A stretch of 64,000 bases of DNA, taken from positions 95,415 through 159,414 of the forward strand of contig NW_022985167.1 of assembly GCF_010093535.1 (NCBI RefSeq), in the 5' to 3' direction. Every line of letters begins with the position of its first letter. The first letter of the stretch is position 1. The notes beneath the pieces are model-generated. The model searched no databases. It was given only the letters and a program-made list of their open reading frames with translations, and was not told the origin of the DNA. Source of the stretch: Lindgomyces ingoldianus. Taxonomy: Eukaryota > Ascomycota > Dothideomycetes > Pleosporales > Lindgomycetaceae. Shown here piece by piece: positions 45,316 to 57,646 of this stretch. The position numbers and the translations under genes were made by a program.

Positions 45316-47050
45316 ATGTGTGAGAACAAAACACTGAAAATAAAGCTGATCCAAAAACCTCAGCTACGATCAAGCGTCTTCCTCGTGGATCTTATTGGTG
45401 TCCAGCAGCTTCCTGACTCCTCCAAGGCTCTCAAGCAGTCTAGTTTCTCGAAGCGCTCTTCTTACAAAGACCTCCTTGACCTATCCAAGACCAACATGGT
45501 GTTTTCCAGCTTTCGATTGTCTACTGTCCAAGGCTGCTTTGTTCACGTTATCTTTGTACAGATCGAGTCATCCGCAGGATTTTCGAGCGAGTATCCAGTG
45601 CACGTTCGGACCCTTGGAGAGAGACAAATCCAACTCGGATCTGAAAACATCGATTTTGTGATTCTCCCCGAAGTCAAGTAGAAGATGTCAAGCCATGGGA
45701 TGTCTCATATCGCTGTGATTTGGAAGCATATCGGCGCATTCCTGGAGGCCTTCAAAGCCGCACAGGGTAGGTATTCCAATTAATTACAGTATCTGCTAGC
45801 TCCTAATATTAATTGTTTGATCCAAGATACTCGGCCATTCCACCGTGCGTTCTCGACCTCTGGTGGAATGGTTTCTCTGCTGATGGTGGTCCACTCTACA
45901 CATATAACGACCCTGCAAACGAGGAAATCCTCAAGTAGATTTACAGTGGTTCAGCCCTGCAGAGATTATTAGCCTTCAGGCTGGTGAATAGGTGAACACC
46001 TGACTCTGTCCATACAAGGACAAAGAATACAAGGAGCTTTTTGAGAGGGACAATCGCGTCGCAGGATACTATCACACGGAGGATAAACTCCTTACGAAAC
46101 ACTTCGGAGTCACCGTGATCGACGCTGGCAAGACAGCTCGGTTGCAGAAGGTCAGTCCCGAGCAAGTTGACGCCCGTTGGTCTGTTCGTTGAGTTCACTG
46201 GAGTTGTGGAAGCTGCAGAAGCTGTTGGCAAACTTCAGATTACGAATCCGAACCAAGTCTTTGAATTTGTTCCAGGCCCTTGTGCTGGACAGGCACTCAA
46301 GCTCAAAGGCCCTAGAAGCATGACAGTTCCAGGCTGCAGTCGTTGAGATTCGCCGCCAGGCTTGCGTGTCTGAGCCAGGCTCCCTGATTCCCAGTGGAAT
46401 ACCCGTATTTGTTTACGGATTGAGTTCACCAGCATTCAAGCTGGTGCCACCAGGTCAGGTTGGATGAGGGGCAAGACAATCTTCTACGATTGCTCTTATG
46501 AGCGCCTTTATGACGTACGTTAGATTGGCAAGGACCCTCTTATTAAAAGACCCCGTCGGCCATCTCACTAGCATCTGATCATGACCCTAGTAGTGGGAAT
46601 AGAAACGAGTCTAATACGGGCATGAGCGAGAGTCAATGGTGTGTCGATGGTCGAGTTGGATACAAGAATAAGATCTCATATGCCAGGTTGGATGATGAAA
46701 AGCATGCAGCATCAGGGAAGCCCCCTGGCCAGGACATGACTCCATCTAAGCAAACATGTCGCTTCACGCATACCCAAGGAGAACAAGATTGTAAGCACTG
46801 TGGACATAACAACTCCTCCTATCGTCAAAACTGCGGTATGTGCAAATCTCAGCGCTGTATGGATGTTTCCTCTAAGGTTGCGAAGAAATCTGTTTCGACC
46901 TACCATACAGCTTATAAGGTTTTTCGCAACCCCCAAAGCCTCCTTCCACGGGCGAGCGAAACACCAATTCGTATGTCCTGTTTGGGAGCATTTCCAGTTC
47001 AAGCGCCAGTCTCATCACGCAAAGACAAGCTTAAAGCGAAGCACACCTGA
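45316..47050 (+). pseudogene. Decayed protein-coding locus with a zinc-ribbon-like tail
   Basis: A chain of broken open segments on the plus strand in different frames: 45316-45681, about 45687-45780, 45840-45938 (DLWWNGFSADGGPLYTYNDP), 46015-46190 (KELFERDN, AGYYHTEDKLLTKHFG), 46167-46347 (VGLFVEFTGVVEAAEAVGKL) and 46622-47050. Stretches read like real protein but are interrupted by stops and frame changes that introns do not explain. The last segment contains CKHCGHNNSSYRQNCGMC, a C-x2-C-x10-C-x2-C pattern with the Asn spacing of RanBP2-type zinc fingers, possibly an intact small gene on its own. I do not recognise the parent protein and see no reverse transcriptase or transposase motif. 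Limits are approximate. Confidence 0.35.
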
Positions 47051-50043
47051 GAGGAGCGCGTCCTTTGGTATAAAAGGCGACTAGTACGACCACCTCACTC
47101 GCCCTTCCCTCCCAACGCTGATTGCTTCAGGCTTGGCGTGATCGAGGTGCTGAAGGAAACGGCTTTTGAGTGGCCCGTGGGATTTCTGGATATCTGGATG
47201 GAAATTATATTGTTCTTGGAAAGTGTTCGCTGGCGTGATAGCTGTACAAAAGCGGGGGATAGTAGTACATCGATACGTCTGTAAGTGGTTTATTGTGTGG
47301 TGCTGTGATTGGTACACGACATGCTGCTCCACATTTCGTCATCTTTGCAGGATACTGGCTGAAGATTACAATGTTTTGGAGTCTGCTTGCCCGCAAAACC
47401 ATAGGTTATCACTCGCAAATGAACGGTAAAATAGCATGAGAGCCCGTTGTACCCTTACCTGACATGGCCCATGGCATTAAGAGCAGGCATGCATGCCATC
47501 GCATATAGATATATATATATATACCTTCTAGCGCCCTCAAACCCGCTTGGTAACAGGTGCAGCCTAAGATCTATAGCGTAAGAATGTTTGACTTCGGGAT
47601 ATTTTGTGAGCAGAGTCAAGGAAAAGGAACACAGGGGAAGATAAGCTGGGTGAATAATTGCTCTCCGAGATGAACTGATAGGCAGCAACCACCCCAGGTC
47701 GACCTCACTATATCAGACAAGCTCTTACACGAAGACTCAATTGCAGCTGCACCTCTAGCTCAAGCACTCCCCCCATCCCCTCAATGACACCACCAAACCG
47801 GCTGCAATATATTTGCTGTCATCGCAAGCGTCATTAATGCAACCAAAGTCACCACTCAAGCAAAAGCGACTAATGGAGAGTCCTCACTTAGATGCCTCGA
47901 CGTCAACAGCTATTCAATTACCTGGACTTTTTATTCCCTTTTGTCACAGCTTTCTGTCCATTAACCCTGTTGAGGAATAAGTGGGCGGAGACTTACGACC
48001 TGGACAAAGAACATAAATCAGTTGTGTATAATTTTGGGTGTTCGTTGACCCTTATATAGTAACAAATGATTGCCTCCGCAGCCACAATTTCCCCAGTTTC
48101 CTGCTCGTTAAATTTACACGCCTAGGGACCCCAAACCCTTAGAAATAAAATCCGTTGAAATCAACCTTCTTTATATTATGTCCTCACTTAACGCTGCTAA
48201 CAGTCTTTCCTGCTTCCGTTTTTAAGACTATGATTGTACAAGTAGCGAACCTTCACAACAATCCCGATGAATTTAAAGATAAAAGGGCCATTTGTGAAGG
48301 CTCCTGCGATAAGGCGAGTAAACCCTGTGAAGTGACGAATACTCAATTCTATTTTCGTCATTGAGAGCTTGCTTCCGTCGAGACAAGGATCATGTTGGAA
48401 ATGAGTCGACGTAATTTACTGCTTACTCTCAATTAGACTTAATGCAGTCCGCTGCCATGGCTCTTTCCTTGCCAAACTGGGCACGTCTCCAACTACTCAT
48501 TCGCAAATTCCTGTTTCGTTGGCCACTGCCTTGCTATCTAGATGGACTAGCACCTTTTGCGGTGTCTGATGAGTGCAAGTTCTAATACCAATGCCTTCAC
48601 TTGTTTGGGTTGTGCGGCTAATATATGAGCAACATGACATACGTGGGAGCCATACTATGATGTGAGCTACGGAGGCCATCTCGCGAGAGGTATGTCGTTG
48701 AGGAGAAATCCATACGCTCACACTAACCCCAGCCCAACGCACATCCCTCCCGCACATATCCAGCCCAGCTTGCTCGGATTACAATGACTATCACGTATGC
48801 CAACCAGATGCGTCGGCCTAATGATCAGAGCAATCGAGTCGGTCCAAGGTTGCCGGAAACCAGCTGGTTCGGGTCTAGCTCGTCCAGAAAGCTATACGAG
48901 CCTCGATCATCATCATTGATCATTATTGCTGACCACGGCATCTTCCTTTTTCTCGTTAGTCAATATCATCTGTTAATTATGTCCTATACGCAGCACTCTT
49001 CCGACAGCGGTCGAGCCTCTAGAAGCGCTACACCTGTCACTGCCCCAACCATGTACTCGTCAGTCGTCACTTGCACCTCTAGGAAGCAGCCCATGTATCA
49101 GACTGCTAAATAAACCATGCAAGCGTCGACCACAAGTTTTGGTCATCTTCGTTGGTCGTCTTCTTTGGTCTCCGCCGTGGACCATGGTACCTATCTCTTC
49201 ACTCCTACTTTGAAGTCAATCCTTGATGAAGGCTTGAAGTATAAGGAGCAAGAAAGCGGAAGTTTCCTGCCTCGAGGCTACTCCATTTAATTCACCTTAT
49301 TGCTCAAGGAGTTCGAATTAGCGGAAATTGGTGGATCTTGGAAATCATGTCACCGACAGACGCAATGGATGTGGGGAAGATAGTGTCCCTCCTGAGCTCT
49401 AATAGGGACCTCATAAGCGGACCGGTTACCGATATTCCATTTCCGTCGTTCTTTGTAATGTTTCGCAATACATTAAGTGCTATGACGCCAAACTTTCACG
49501 GACCCGGGCTGTCCTTTCTCAAGTTATAATAAACTAAGACATGTCCAGCGAGGATTGGGGGTATCGTCGCAGCGATTTCAGAGTGACGTCTAGCAATGAA
49601 CCTCGCCTCCAACTACTCTCATATCACAATATTTCAGCGGCTCCAGGGCGACTTCCGATCGCTCCAGCACTCAAAGTAGCAATCGGGTGGCCAATCGTAA
49701 TTGATGTCATTGCGGAAACAACAGCTCCCAATATCATATAGACCCTCGGTAATTGAATGGCGGATATATAGGATCCAGGGAATAGAAGAATTCATGATGT
49801 TCTCCAACTCAACTATACATTCAGTAAACTTTGATTATTCCGGATGGATATTGAATATGTTAATGCCCTAGAATCTAAATTAGTTCTCTCTGCCACTGGA
49901 AGGCATGACACAGAAAAGATCAGCATCTGACGTACTATATATATGAGAGATGCTGAGACCAATGTTCGGCTTTGGCAGGCTTAGAACAGCCCCAAGCAGT
50001 ATGTCGCCAGACTACCATCAAGAATAAAAGAGGAGTGTAGTTG

Positions 50044-50114
50044 GAAGTCGAACCTAGGATCTTCTGTTGAGATAACATTTCATCGATGTTAATCATTGTG
50101 CTGGCGTCGTAGAG
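50044..50114 (-). pseudogene. tRNA-like relic (weak)
   Basis: On the minus strand the segment carries a B-box-like GGTTCGACTTC preceded by CAGAAGATCCTA, resembling the variable loop and T arm of an Arg-type tRNA, and upstream an A-box-like CACAATGATTA. T-stem mispairs are those expected if C to T and G to A changes struck an original CTGGG/CCCAG stem. No acceptor stem can be formed convincingly. Could be a degenerate tRNA or chance. Confidence 0.22.
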
Positions 50115-50750
50115 ATAAAGCGGTATCTCTCGGTATGACAACCGGAATGGAATTAAGACATTTTCGAAATCTTACGACTAGACCATGCACTCGAGACAGT
50201 CAAGGAGGATCAAAAAGTTGATCAGGTGATATTATTGCTATTTGAGTGCAAGGGCTTTCGCAGTTAGCTTCGAGTGACGCTGACGTGGAAAGCCCATTCC
50301 ACGCAAGACATTGCGGCGAAATCGTCGGCGGTTTTAAGGTTGTCAGGGGCTGGCAAGGAGAAAATTTGCAACTATCACGGAATGTCGGCAAGGAGAAATG
50401 AATTCATCCCGGCTGAAATCTCTTGCTAAAATCTAGGGAATTGTGAACAAGACTTAGGATTCTGTCCTCTCACCCTGATCATGTTCTACATTAGGTAACA
50501 ATGTGGGGTAAGTTCCCGCATCGAATCTAAGGTTGCAAGTCGGCATTTTCTCCAAGGGGAGTATCGCGAACGACGTCCGAACGGCCCACCTCTGAAACTG
50601 CTCAGTTTGAGAAGTAGTTGCAGAAGGTCTCATTGATAAAGCTGTCATTGGTCGGACAGTGGCGTCAGGATCATCCAATGCAAAGAACGTTCGCGCTAGT
50701 TGATAGCGTAACAACAAATATCGAATGGGTTTGGGACAAAAATCGAATCG

Positions 50751-50904
50751 GAGGGCTCCCTGAATCGAACAAGGGGACTTCCGAGTAAATATGCGTTAGG
50801 TTCGCTTTACATTCACTCTCTTAGTATGAGTACAATGAAAGGAACAAAGGAAATCTGGAAAGACTGAGAAACGTACGATATCTTAACCACTAGACTAAAC
50901 CCTC
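50751..50904 (-). pseudogene. tRNA-like element with intact acceptor, D and T stems and an interrupted anticodon arm
   Basis: Read on the minus strand: the 5' seven bases GAGGGTT (50898-50904) pair with AGCCCTC (50751-50757), one G-T wobble. The A box TAGTCTAGTGGTTA forms a D arm with stem GTCT/AGAT. The T arm is CCTTG-TTCGATT-CAGGG, fully paired with one wobble. About 80 extra bases lie in or near the anticodon arm, for which I find only three of five pairs and no T33. It is either a tRNA with a long, unusual intron, a pseudogene, or a tRNA-derived short element. Confidence 0.42.
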
Positions 50905-52080
50905 TGAAGAACTTTTTGGAAATGGAGGGGTATATATACACCTGGCCTATATACCTTTCTCTGCTCACGCGATGCATTGTCTAATTAACTCATGTTCGGT
51001 ACGATTCTGGAAGCAAAAACGACAAGCCGGAAAGAGCACGGAAGTGTTCCGAGGGCTAACGAGAACACTTCTAATCGGGTTCAGGTGTGGCTTCAGAAGC
51101 CCAAAACTCAACACCATAGCCACAAGCCACACCGGAAGGACTCTCTCGAACGAGGACGATGACAAAATTGCCGCAACAAAGTACGCATCCAGGTATGCAG
51201 TCCCCTCGCGCGTCCGTAATAGTGCACTTCTATGAGGCTGAAGATATTTTTGAAATTGACAGTTCAGCTCAAGCCGCTGAGTCAGGGGTATAAGGCTGCG
51301 GCTCATACTCGGTGTAACGTCCCGAAGACGGGCAAGATGCTGAAAACCCCAAACTGGTTCGTGGATGCAGAAGAACTCGTCGGGTAGATGCAGCATGTCG
51401 TATCCGAAGCCGAGTACACGGGTGAGCTAAAGGCTGAGAAATGCAGAAGCGAATCATGGAGGGATGGCGGTGTCAGTGCGCGGTGACGGCATGGCTTGGA
51501 TGCCAGTTTTGAAATTTTGTGATTTTGTGATGCAATTGATTCTGGCTGAGAGCCGGGATAGAAGGGTGCTGAGGACTGAGCAGAGGAGAGCTGCGGATGT
51601 AGAGAATTCACGTAAACGCGACAAACGAGGATGTCGCGGGAGATCGATGAAGGACCCACTCCTCGTGCTTGACAAGATGCGGACCAGGGGACGATTGGCC
51701 TGGTCGCCGGGGTGGTGCGGAGACCTTATCAGGACAACTCCCCCACACTTCCGACACAGGAGCAGTGAAAAGCTGTCTGCGCCTGGTGTGGCAGAGACAT
51801 CTTGCTGGCACCGCTGACCTTCGCTTTCGTTGGAATCAATCATGCGCCAAGTCGCCGTATGGCGCTACACATGCACGCCTGCTGCTCCAGCCCAGTAGAA
51901 ATCCGAAGCCTCATTGTCTCCCCGCTCCTTCAGTCGAGACGACTCTTCAGCTTGTAAAGCCAGCTCTACATGCCCTGCCTCAGCCATCTTCCATAAAAGC
52001 TTCACGCCGATCCTCCTGTTACCAGTGATATTTTGAAAAGGCTATGTTCTGGTAGTGCTGGTGCCGAACGCGTAAACGAC

Positions 52081-54756
52081 ATGCCACGACCTAAGAAACC
52101 CGGCGCTGCTGAGCCCAAGAGGAGGTCCCGTAATGGGTGCTGGTAAGCAAACATGCGTCGCATTTGACTGGCGAAGAAGGAGCTTCATCTAATCTGATCT
52201 GTGACCAGGCCCTGCAAATCCCGGAAAGTCAAATGGTAACTTGCGCAAACCCCTCGACGAGGCAACTGTTGAATAACAATGTGGTAGTGGGGAGGAAAAA
52301 CCGCGATGCACCAACTGCGAACGACAGGGCGAGATGTGCGACTACAGCATCAGGCTCAATTGGGGAGGCCGCACAAAGAGAAGCACGGACAAGCCGGCGT
52401 CCGGCCCCTCAAGTGCAACCAACAGTCCTCATACATCGACCTTTTCATTCGATTCCGGCACTGATTCACCAACATTTCCTCCCGCCGTCCCCGATACCCC
52501 AATACCCCCGACGAATCTCACCCACCATGCGAGATCCCGATCTGCGAACTTTTCTCCTACTTCCGATCCCTCTATGATTGATCCGGAACTGGTAAGAATG
52601 AGCCAGTCTCAGTCGGAATGTCTAATAGCTATGGGAGGGACATTTGAGCAGAACCCATACCTCCAGCATGGTATGCTGCTTGATCATTCTCGAAGAGGCT
52701 TCCATCAGCCAACTTCTACTCCTTATGACCACAGGATTCAGAATGCCCAGTATCGCGGGGCTTTAGATTACCCATCTCCATCAACCTCGAGCTTCGACAG
52801 CTTCAACTACTCTAACACCGCATTCACACCGACCAGCGCGATGGATTCTCCTCTATCGCCTCCGGCTATGCTCCCGCCCATACGAAGTGTAAACTCGTAC
52901 AATTCACCGAGCCACCGTCACAAGCGTAGTCAGTCTGCTGAGTCTCCTGCTGGCTCTGGACTGTCAGTCTCAGAAACATATTCTCCACATCCAGGTCCGC
53001 CTACTCCTTACAGCCCATTTATGGCCACTCCATTGACGCCGAATTCATCAGTTGAGTCAGAGGATACAGTTATGCGAAATGCCCCAAGATCAGCAATCAC
53101 CTATCCTCCTCCCGACCTCCGTCGATTATCAGTACAATCCTTGCTTATTGGGCCTCCAGGCGACAGTCCGCATGGTTACAGTACAGAAATCCAACAAGGT
53201 CGGCAGTATCCAATTGGTGACTCAACTACGACTACGTATGGGTACGACATGGGATACCCCGACTTGGACACACCGAAAAACGACGATGTGAATGCCATCG
53301 CGATGTTCAGCCCCCCAAGCGACACCCTGGGCTTTGACGATGAGAGAATTTACAATGCTGAGGTTCGAGGCAAGGATATAGCCTTCGAGAAGGGTGGTTA
53401 CTATGCCAAACCTGTGGCAATTAAAATCTCGAAATCGCTAGGACCGCTACCACAACTTTTGTTAGAGAATCCGATGAATCTCCTCTATTTCCATCACTTC
53501 CTCAATCACACAGCGCGTATACTTGTCCCCCATGACTGCGAACAAAATCCGTTTCGACAAATTCTTCCGGAAAGTAAGTTTACTCCCCCTAGCTGCGCAT
53601 CAATGTCTAACTTCTCTAGTGGCTGTGAAAGACGAGAACATCCTCAATCTGCTCCTCGCCTTCAGCGCCTCTCACCGTGCGCGTCTGCTTGGTCACCCCG
53701 AACCTGCAAATCGCATCGCGGTGTGGGTACAGGATGTTTTCCCCAAACTCCGACAGTCACTCATAAACAACCCGGGTTATATCTCCAATTCAACGCTCGC
53801 TCCTGCTATCATGCTGGCTTCTCTCAAGATAGTTTCTCCAAACACCTTCGAAGTGCCAATATCTTGGCAGAATCACCTCACTGTGGCGCGACAGATGATC
53901 ATCGCACGAGGTGGGCCGAGAAGTGTAGATCGCCATGATCGGGAAGTGTACTTCTTATCGAGGTGGTTTGCCTATTTAGACGTGATGGGTTCCTTAAGCG
54001 GGAACAAGAACGACAGGCCGTTAGGCTCATGTTACTGGAATTCTGAAAACGCTTCCGCGGACGAAGACTTCCAGATAGACTGCCTTCTCGGGTTCACAAC
54101 ACGCTGCGTCGGGATCCTAGCTCGGATTGCCGAATTAGCCAAACAATGTGAATCCAAACGTATTGATGATGACGGCAATATTCGGGAAGACTGGCGACCT
54201 GAGGAAGAGATTCTCGAGCAGGCCGAGCAGATTCGCGGTGAGCTCGAGGTTGGACTGAGCGACCGCATCGTGTACAAGGGTTGCAACCATCGATCATATG
54301 ATAGCAGCGAGAGCGAGGGGGCCTGGGACGCCATTGAAATCTACGCCACAAACGAAATGTTCCATTGGGCGGGCCTCATCCATCTTTATCGCCGCGTTCT
54401 TGGCAAGCCGGCAACAGATCCGGAAGTCCAGCACGCCGTGCGAGGGATTGTGGGACTTTTGTACAAAGTAAGAAGAGGTAGTACCGCGGAGGCCTGTCTT
54501 CTGTTTCCAATGTTCACTGCAGGGTGTGATGCTATAGATGCAGGGCAAAGAGAGAAGATCATGGAAAGGCTGCGGTGTGTAGAGGATTTTGGCATGACTC
54601 AGGTGAGTGTCAAGTCTTGAATTCTCTTCCCTGTCCGCCCTGAACCTCGAATAATAATGCCATACTTAGGTAAACAGAGCTCGCTCGTTGATGCAGAAAG
54701 TCTGGGATACTGGGAAACCGTGGGAGTCGTTAGTATCTGACGAGTTCTTTGGTTGA
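52081..54756 (+). CDS. Zn2Cys6 (C6) fungal transcription factor
   Basis: Five exons (52081-52142, 52209-52235, 52288-53573, 53620-54602, 54670-54756), introns of 66, 52, 46 and 67 nt, 814 residues. Splicing through a 27-nt micro-exon restores the binuclear zinc cluster at residues 20-47: Cys20, 23, 30, 37, 40 and 47 with spacing 2-6-6-2-6 (NGCWPCKSRKVKC, then RCTNC). A basic N-terminus (MPRPKKPGAAEPKRRSR) precedes it. Residues about 60-330 are Ser/Pro/Thr-rich. The C-terminal half (from NLLYFHHFLNHTARILVPHD through MAVKDENILNLLLAFSASHRARLLGHPEP) is the helical regulatory region of the PF11951-type fungal transcription factors. The last exon supplies VWDTGKPWESLVSDEFFG. The start was chosen because it gives the conserved PRPKKPG lead-in. 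Target pathway unknown; no adjacent biosynthetic gene hints at one. Confidence 0.9.
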
Positions 54757-55627
54757 ACCCTTCGACCCTGTCCGGCTTTGATCCTTTCATTTCATGTATA
54801 TTTCTACAGTTGAGTTTCTCTTGATGAAGGATAGAAGACTACGAACATCACGCACCTCTCATTTTGTACAATCCTCAAGTTGCTCTTCTGGGACCACATA
54901 GATTTCGTTGCGCTCTGATGGGAAGGGATGCTGCCAGGCTTGGTGCGATAGCAAAAGTCACGGTGTTGGCTGGAGTTCTTGGATGGTGGTTGAATTTACG
55001 TAGGTACCAGTGTTTTTAGGGTGGCGTCGTTGTGATTGGTATGACACTTTTGGATACCCCGATATGTTAAGGGGTAGGTTTGTACACTATAAATATAATT
55101 GGGCGAATCTTTGCCCTGTCTAGCCTTGGAAACGTGCAGGAGACATTGCAAAGCGCAAACATCTCTAATTGTCTCCCAAATTGTGTGTAAACTTATATGT
55201 TACCCGAGCCCTATAACTTCCCTGCGGAGGAAGTTTTCAATCCTCCCGAAGTCGAACAGGATCCGATTGGCAGCACATGATTGACGTCTTGCACTTACTA
55301 AGCAGGTGGTCGGAGCGCGTGAAGCTGCCATGACGTTGGAGGGGGTAGCTCCTGAGCCTAGGCTGCGAACTGCCATCGGTAGATTTTTCAGTAGGGTTAC
55401 AATTAATCAAGCTCAGCTTCAGAAGCCTTCAAAGTGCCCCTCTAGAGCTTTTTACCGCTGTTAACCGCTCACGAGATGAGAGGTGCCCCCGTCTCTGCAA
55501 CTTTTGCCAAGCCCTCGAACAATTATTCAGGTGAACAACCCTGCAAACTTCCTCCACACTTTCCCTCCGCACCTTTCCTCCACACGCCCGCTCTCCACTT
55601 CACATTCTCAACACGGAAACCGCGATA
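54757..55627. promoter_or_regulatory. Intergenic region upstream of Pam17
   Basis: About 870 bp in tandem orientation between the Zn2Cys6 stop and the Pam17 start. C/T-rich just before 55628. No gene supported. Confidence 0.4.
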
Positions 55628-56410
55628 ATGCTCTCCACCAGCACTATGCGGCCAATTCGAGCTTTCAGTGTCCGTTTCCAGCCGGCGCATGTCACTCCAT
55701 TGTATGTGGCCGCCGCGTTCACCACCTCCTCCCGGCCAGCAAAGTTTCGGCGAATCCAGCAACCCGTCACCTATGCAACACAACCTCCAGTCGCTGCTTC
55801 AGTCCGTTATGCCTCCACCGCTCCGTCAAGCTCCCCGGCGCCAAACCCCGCCTCAACATCTAACACCTCCTCGAACACCCCCACCCAGCTCACCTGGAAC
55901 CGCTTCCTCACGCTGCGCCGAACGCGTCGAAAGATCAGCGTCGTGGCGTCTAGCTTCAGTGCTGTCGCGACCACTTATGCCGGCATGAGAGTCTTCGTCG
56001 AGAACAATTATGACTCCATATGGGCAGCCAGCTTTGGCCTGGACCCAATTGTCGTAGCAGGACTCACGTCAGTAGGACTTCTTGCCGTAGGGTGGCTTAT
56101 TGGACCGTTCTTCGGAAACTCTGCCTTTAACGCCTACTACCGGAAGATTCGCGGCGAGATCGAGAGTGTAAGTGACTTTCTAATCACATATACCCCCTCT
56201 TTCGAGCACCCTCTAATCCTAATATAGAAGGAGCGCGAATTCTACAAGCGCATCAAAGAGCATCGCGTCGACCCGACCTCCTCCTCAATGGCGAACCCCG
56301 TCCCAGACTACTATGGTGAGAAGATCGGCTCTGTTTCGGACTATAGGCGCTGGCTCAAGGACCAGCGGGCCTTCAATCTGAAGAGGGGCGCTTACGTTGG
56401 TAGTAAGTGA
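55628..56410 (+). CDS. PAM17: Presequence translocase-associated motor subunit Pam17
   Basis: Two exons (55628-56167, 56228-56410), one 60-nt intron in phase 0, 240 residues. Pam17 is an inner-membrane subunit that organises the Pam18-Pam16 part of the TIM23 import motor. The N-terminus (MLSTSTMRPIRAFSVRFQP...) is Arg/Ser-rich with no acids, a mitochondrial presequence. A Ser/Pro/Thr linker follows, then the family core LTWNRFLTLRRTRRKISVVASSFSAV, two membrane helices (about 104-124 and 140-162, the latter ending GWLIGPFFGN), and after the intron KEREFYKRIKEHRVDP, NPVPDYYGEKIGSV, YRRWLKDQRAFNLKRG. Reading through the intron would lose this matrix-facing C-terminus. The final few residues past KRG are less conserved and the stop at 56408 is taken as direct read-through. 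Confidence 0.92.
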
Positions 56411-57375
56411 CTCTCTTCTTTGGACCTATTGGTCTGCTCTCCTCTGAGCAGTCTATAGTCCGAGAGAATCTGTCTAAAGAGAACGGTGCCGCTTAGAGAC
56501 AATCTCCGCGACGCTAGTTGCGCTGTGGGCGGGGCAGAGAGGGGCTTCTGGATTTGCGGAAAGGGGAAAACGATGTATATTCTATTATAGTAATGGGAAT
56601 GGGACAATGGAACGGCAATTCAAGTATAAATACTGCCGATTAGGGCATCGGCATAGGCGGATTTTCAGCTTGTTGAAGTGAACAATCTCCAATCTTCAAC
56701 TGTATTTTCTGACATATGAAGTCGTTCCTGTTCACCCCTAACATCAATTGACTTTAGATGTTGTTTATCCTTAACAGGACAGCAGCGCCACTCGACTCAA
56801 CAGGCTTTATTTACAGAATAGGCGAACTCTAGTGGAGTGCTGACCAAACACAGATGAAGAGCTAGTGGAATTAACTTTGGGTGTCATGGAAAGGAGCAGG
56901 GACTTGCCTCTTCTGCATGGTCACAATATATAGTGATTGATGGAGTAGGTAAGTGGAATATCCAGGCAGATCCAAGATACGTACCACTGAGGATACTTGG
57001 CAGCAAGGAAGCGCCGGGATATGGAAAAGGAGAAATGATTTCATATTTATCTGGGGCAGCGCATATGTTCCTATCACCTCCCTGACGCGGTATAGGCTAA
57101 TTAATTAGGGAACAGGATTTGCAGGACTTGGTGCAAGATGCATGCTAAAAGGGGGTGTGAAGCAGAAGGCAGTCCAGTCCCTACACGCGGAAAGAAAGAC
57201 CCACGTTGACATCCGCACAAATATAGTATATATCTCGAGTTGGCTATAATGCTACACAGACTCACATCCTGGGCTAATAGAATAGACTACATGTGATAGG
57301 CACCCGTAATGTAGGACTCTCGCCCTGAGTATCTGCTCCTAACATTTTGAGCCAACTACGAGGTAAAGAATACTT

Positions 57376-57646
57376 AATGGTTCTCCGTACTGCTCCCCAT
57401 ATGTTCCACTAACTACTAGCGGCACCCAAAATCCGAGAGGTTTTGGGGATTGAAGTGGCCTTGGGCCCCATCACAGACCTCCGACCGAGAGACATTCAAC
57501 AGTTCTCCGTAATGCTTCCCCAGTGTTCCACCAGCTATGGGCGACGCCCACAATTCGAGAGATTATAAGGATTAGTGGGAATTTTAAGGCCTCAGGCTAG
57601 GCTCTAACAGAGAAAAATTCAATGGTTCTCCGTAATGCCTAACTCC
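57376..57646. repeat. Tandem array of about 122-bp units (two full, one partial)
   Basis: Units start at 57376, 57498 and 57621 (periods 122 and 123). Each opens with AA(TG/CA)GTTCTCCGTA and TGC; the two full copies share TGTTCCAC, then CGAGAG and GGATT at matching offsets. Differences are largely transitions. The third copy fades after about 25 bases. It is not coding. Origin unknown. Confidence 0.72.

Larger units (their letters stand above)
47051..52080. other. Gene-poor, AT-richer region
   Basis: About 5 kb with no supported protein gene. It includes a short TA microsatellite (about 47505-47523), two tRNA-like relics (listed separately) and short ORFs such as 48784-49113 (+) without family features. 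The last few hundred bases contain the promoter of the Zn2Cys6 regulator. Composition and stop density suggest relaxed or mutated DNA; this is an impression, not a calculation. Confidence 0.4.
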
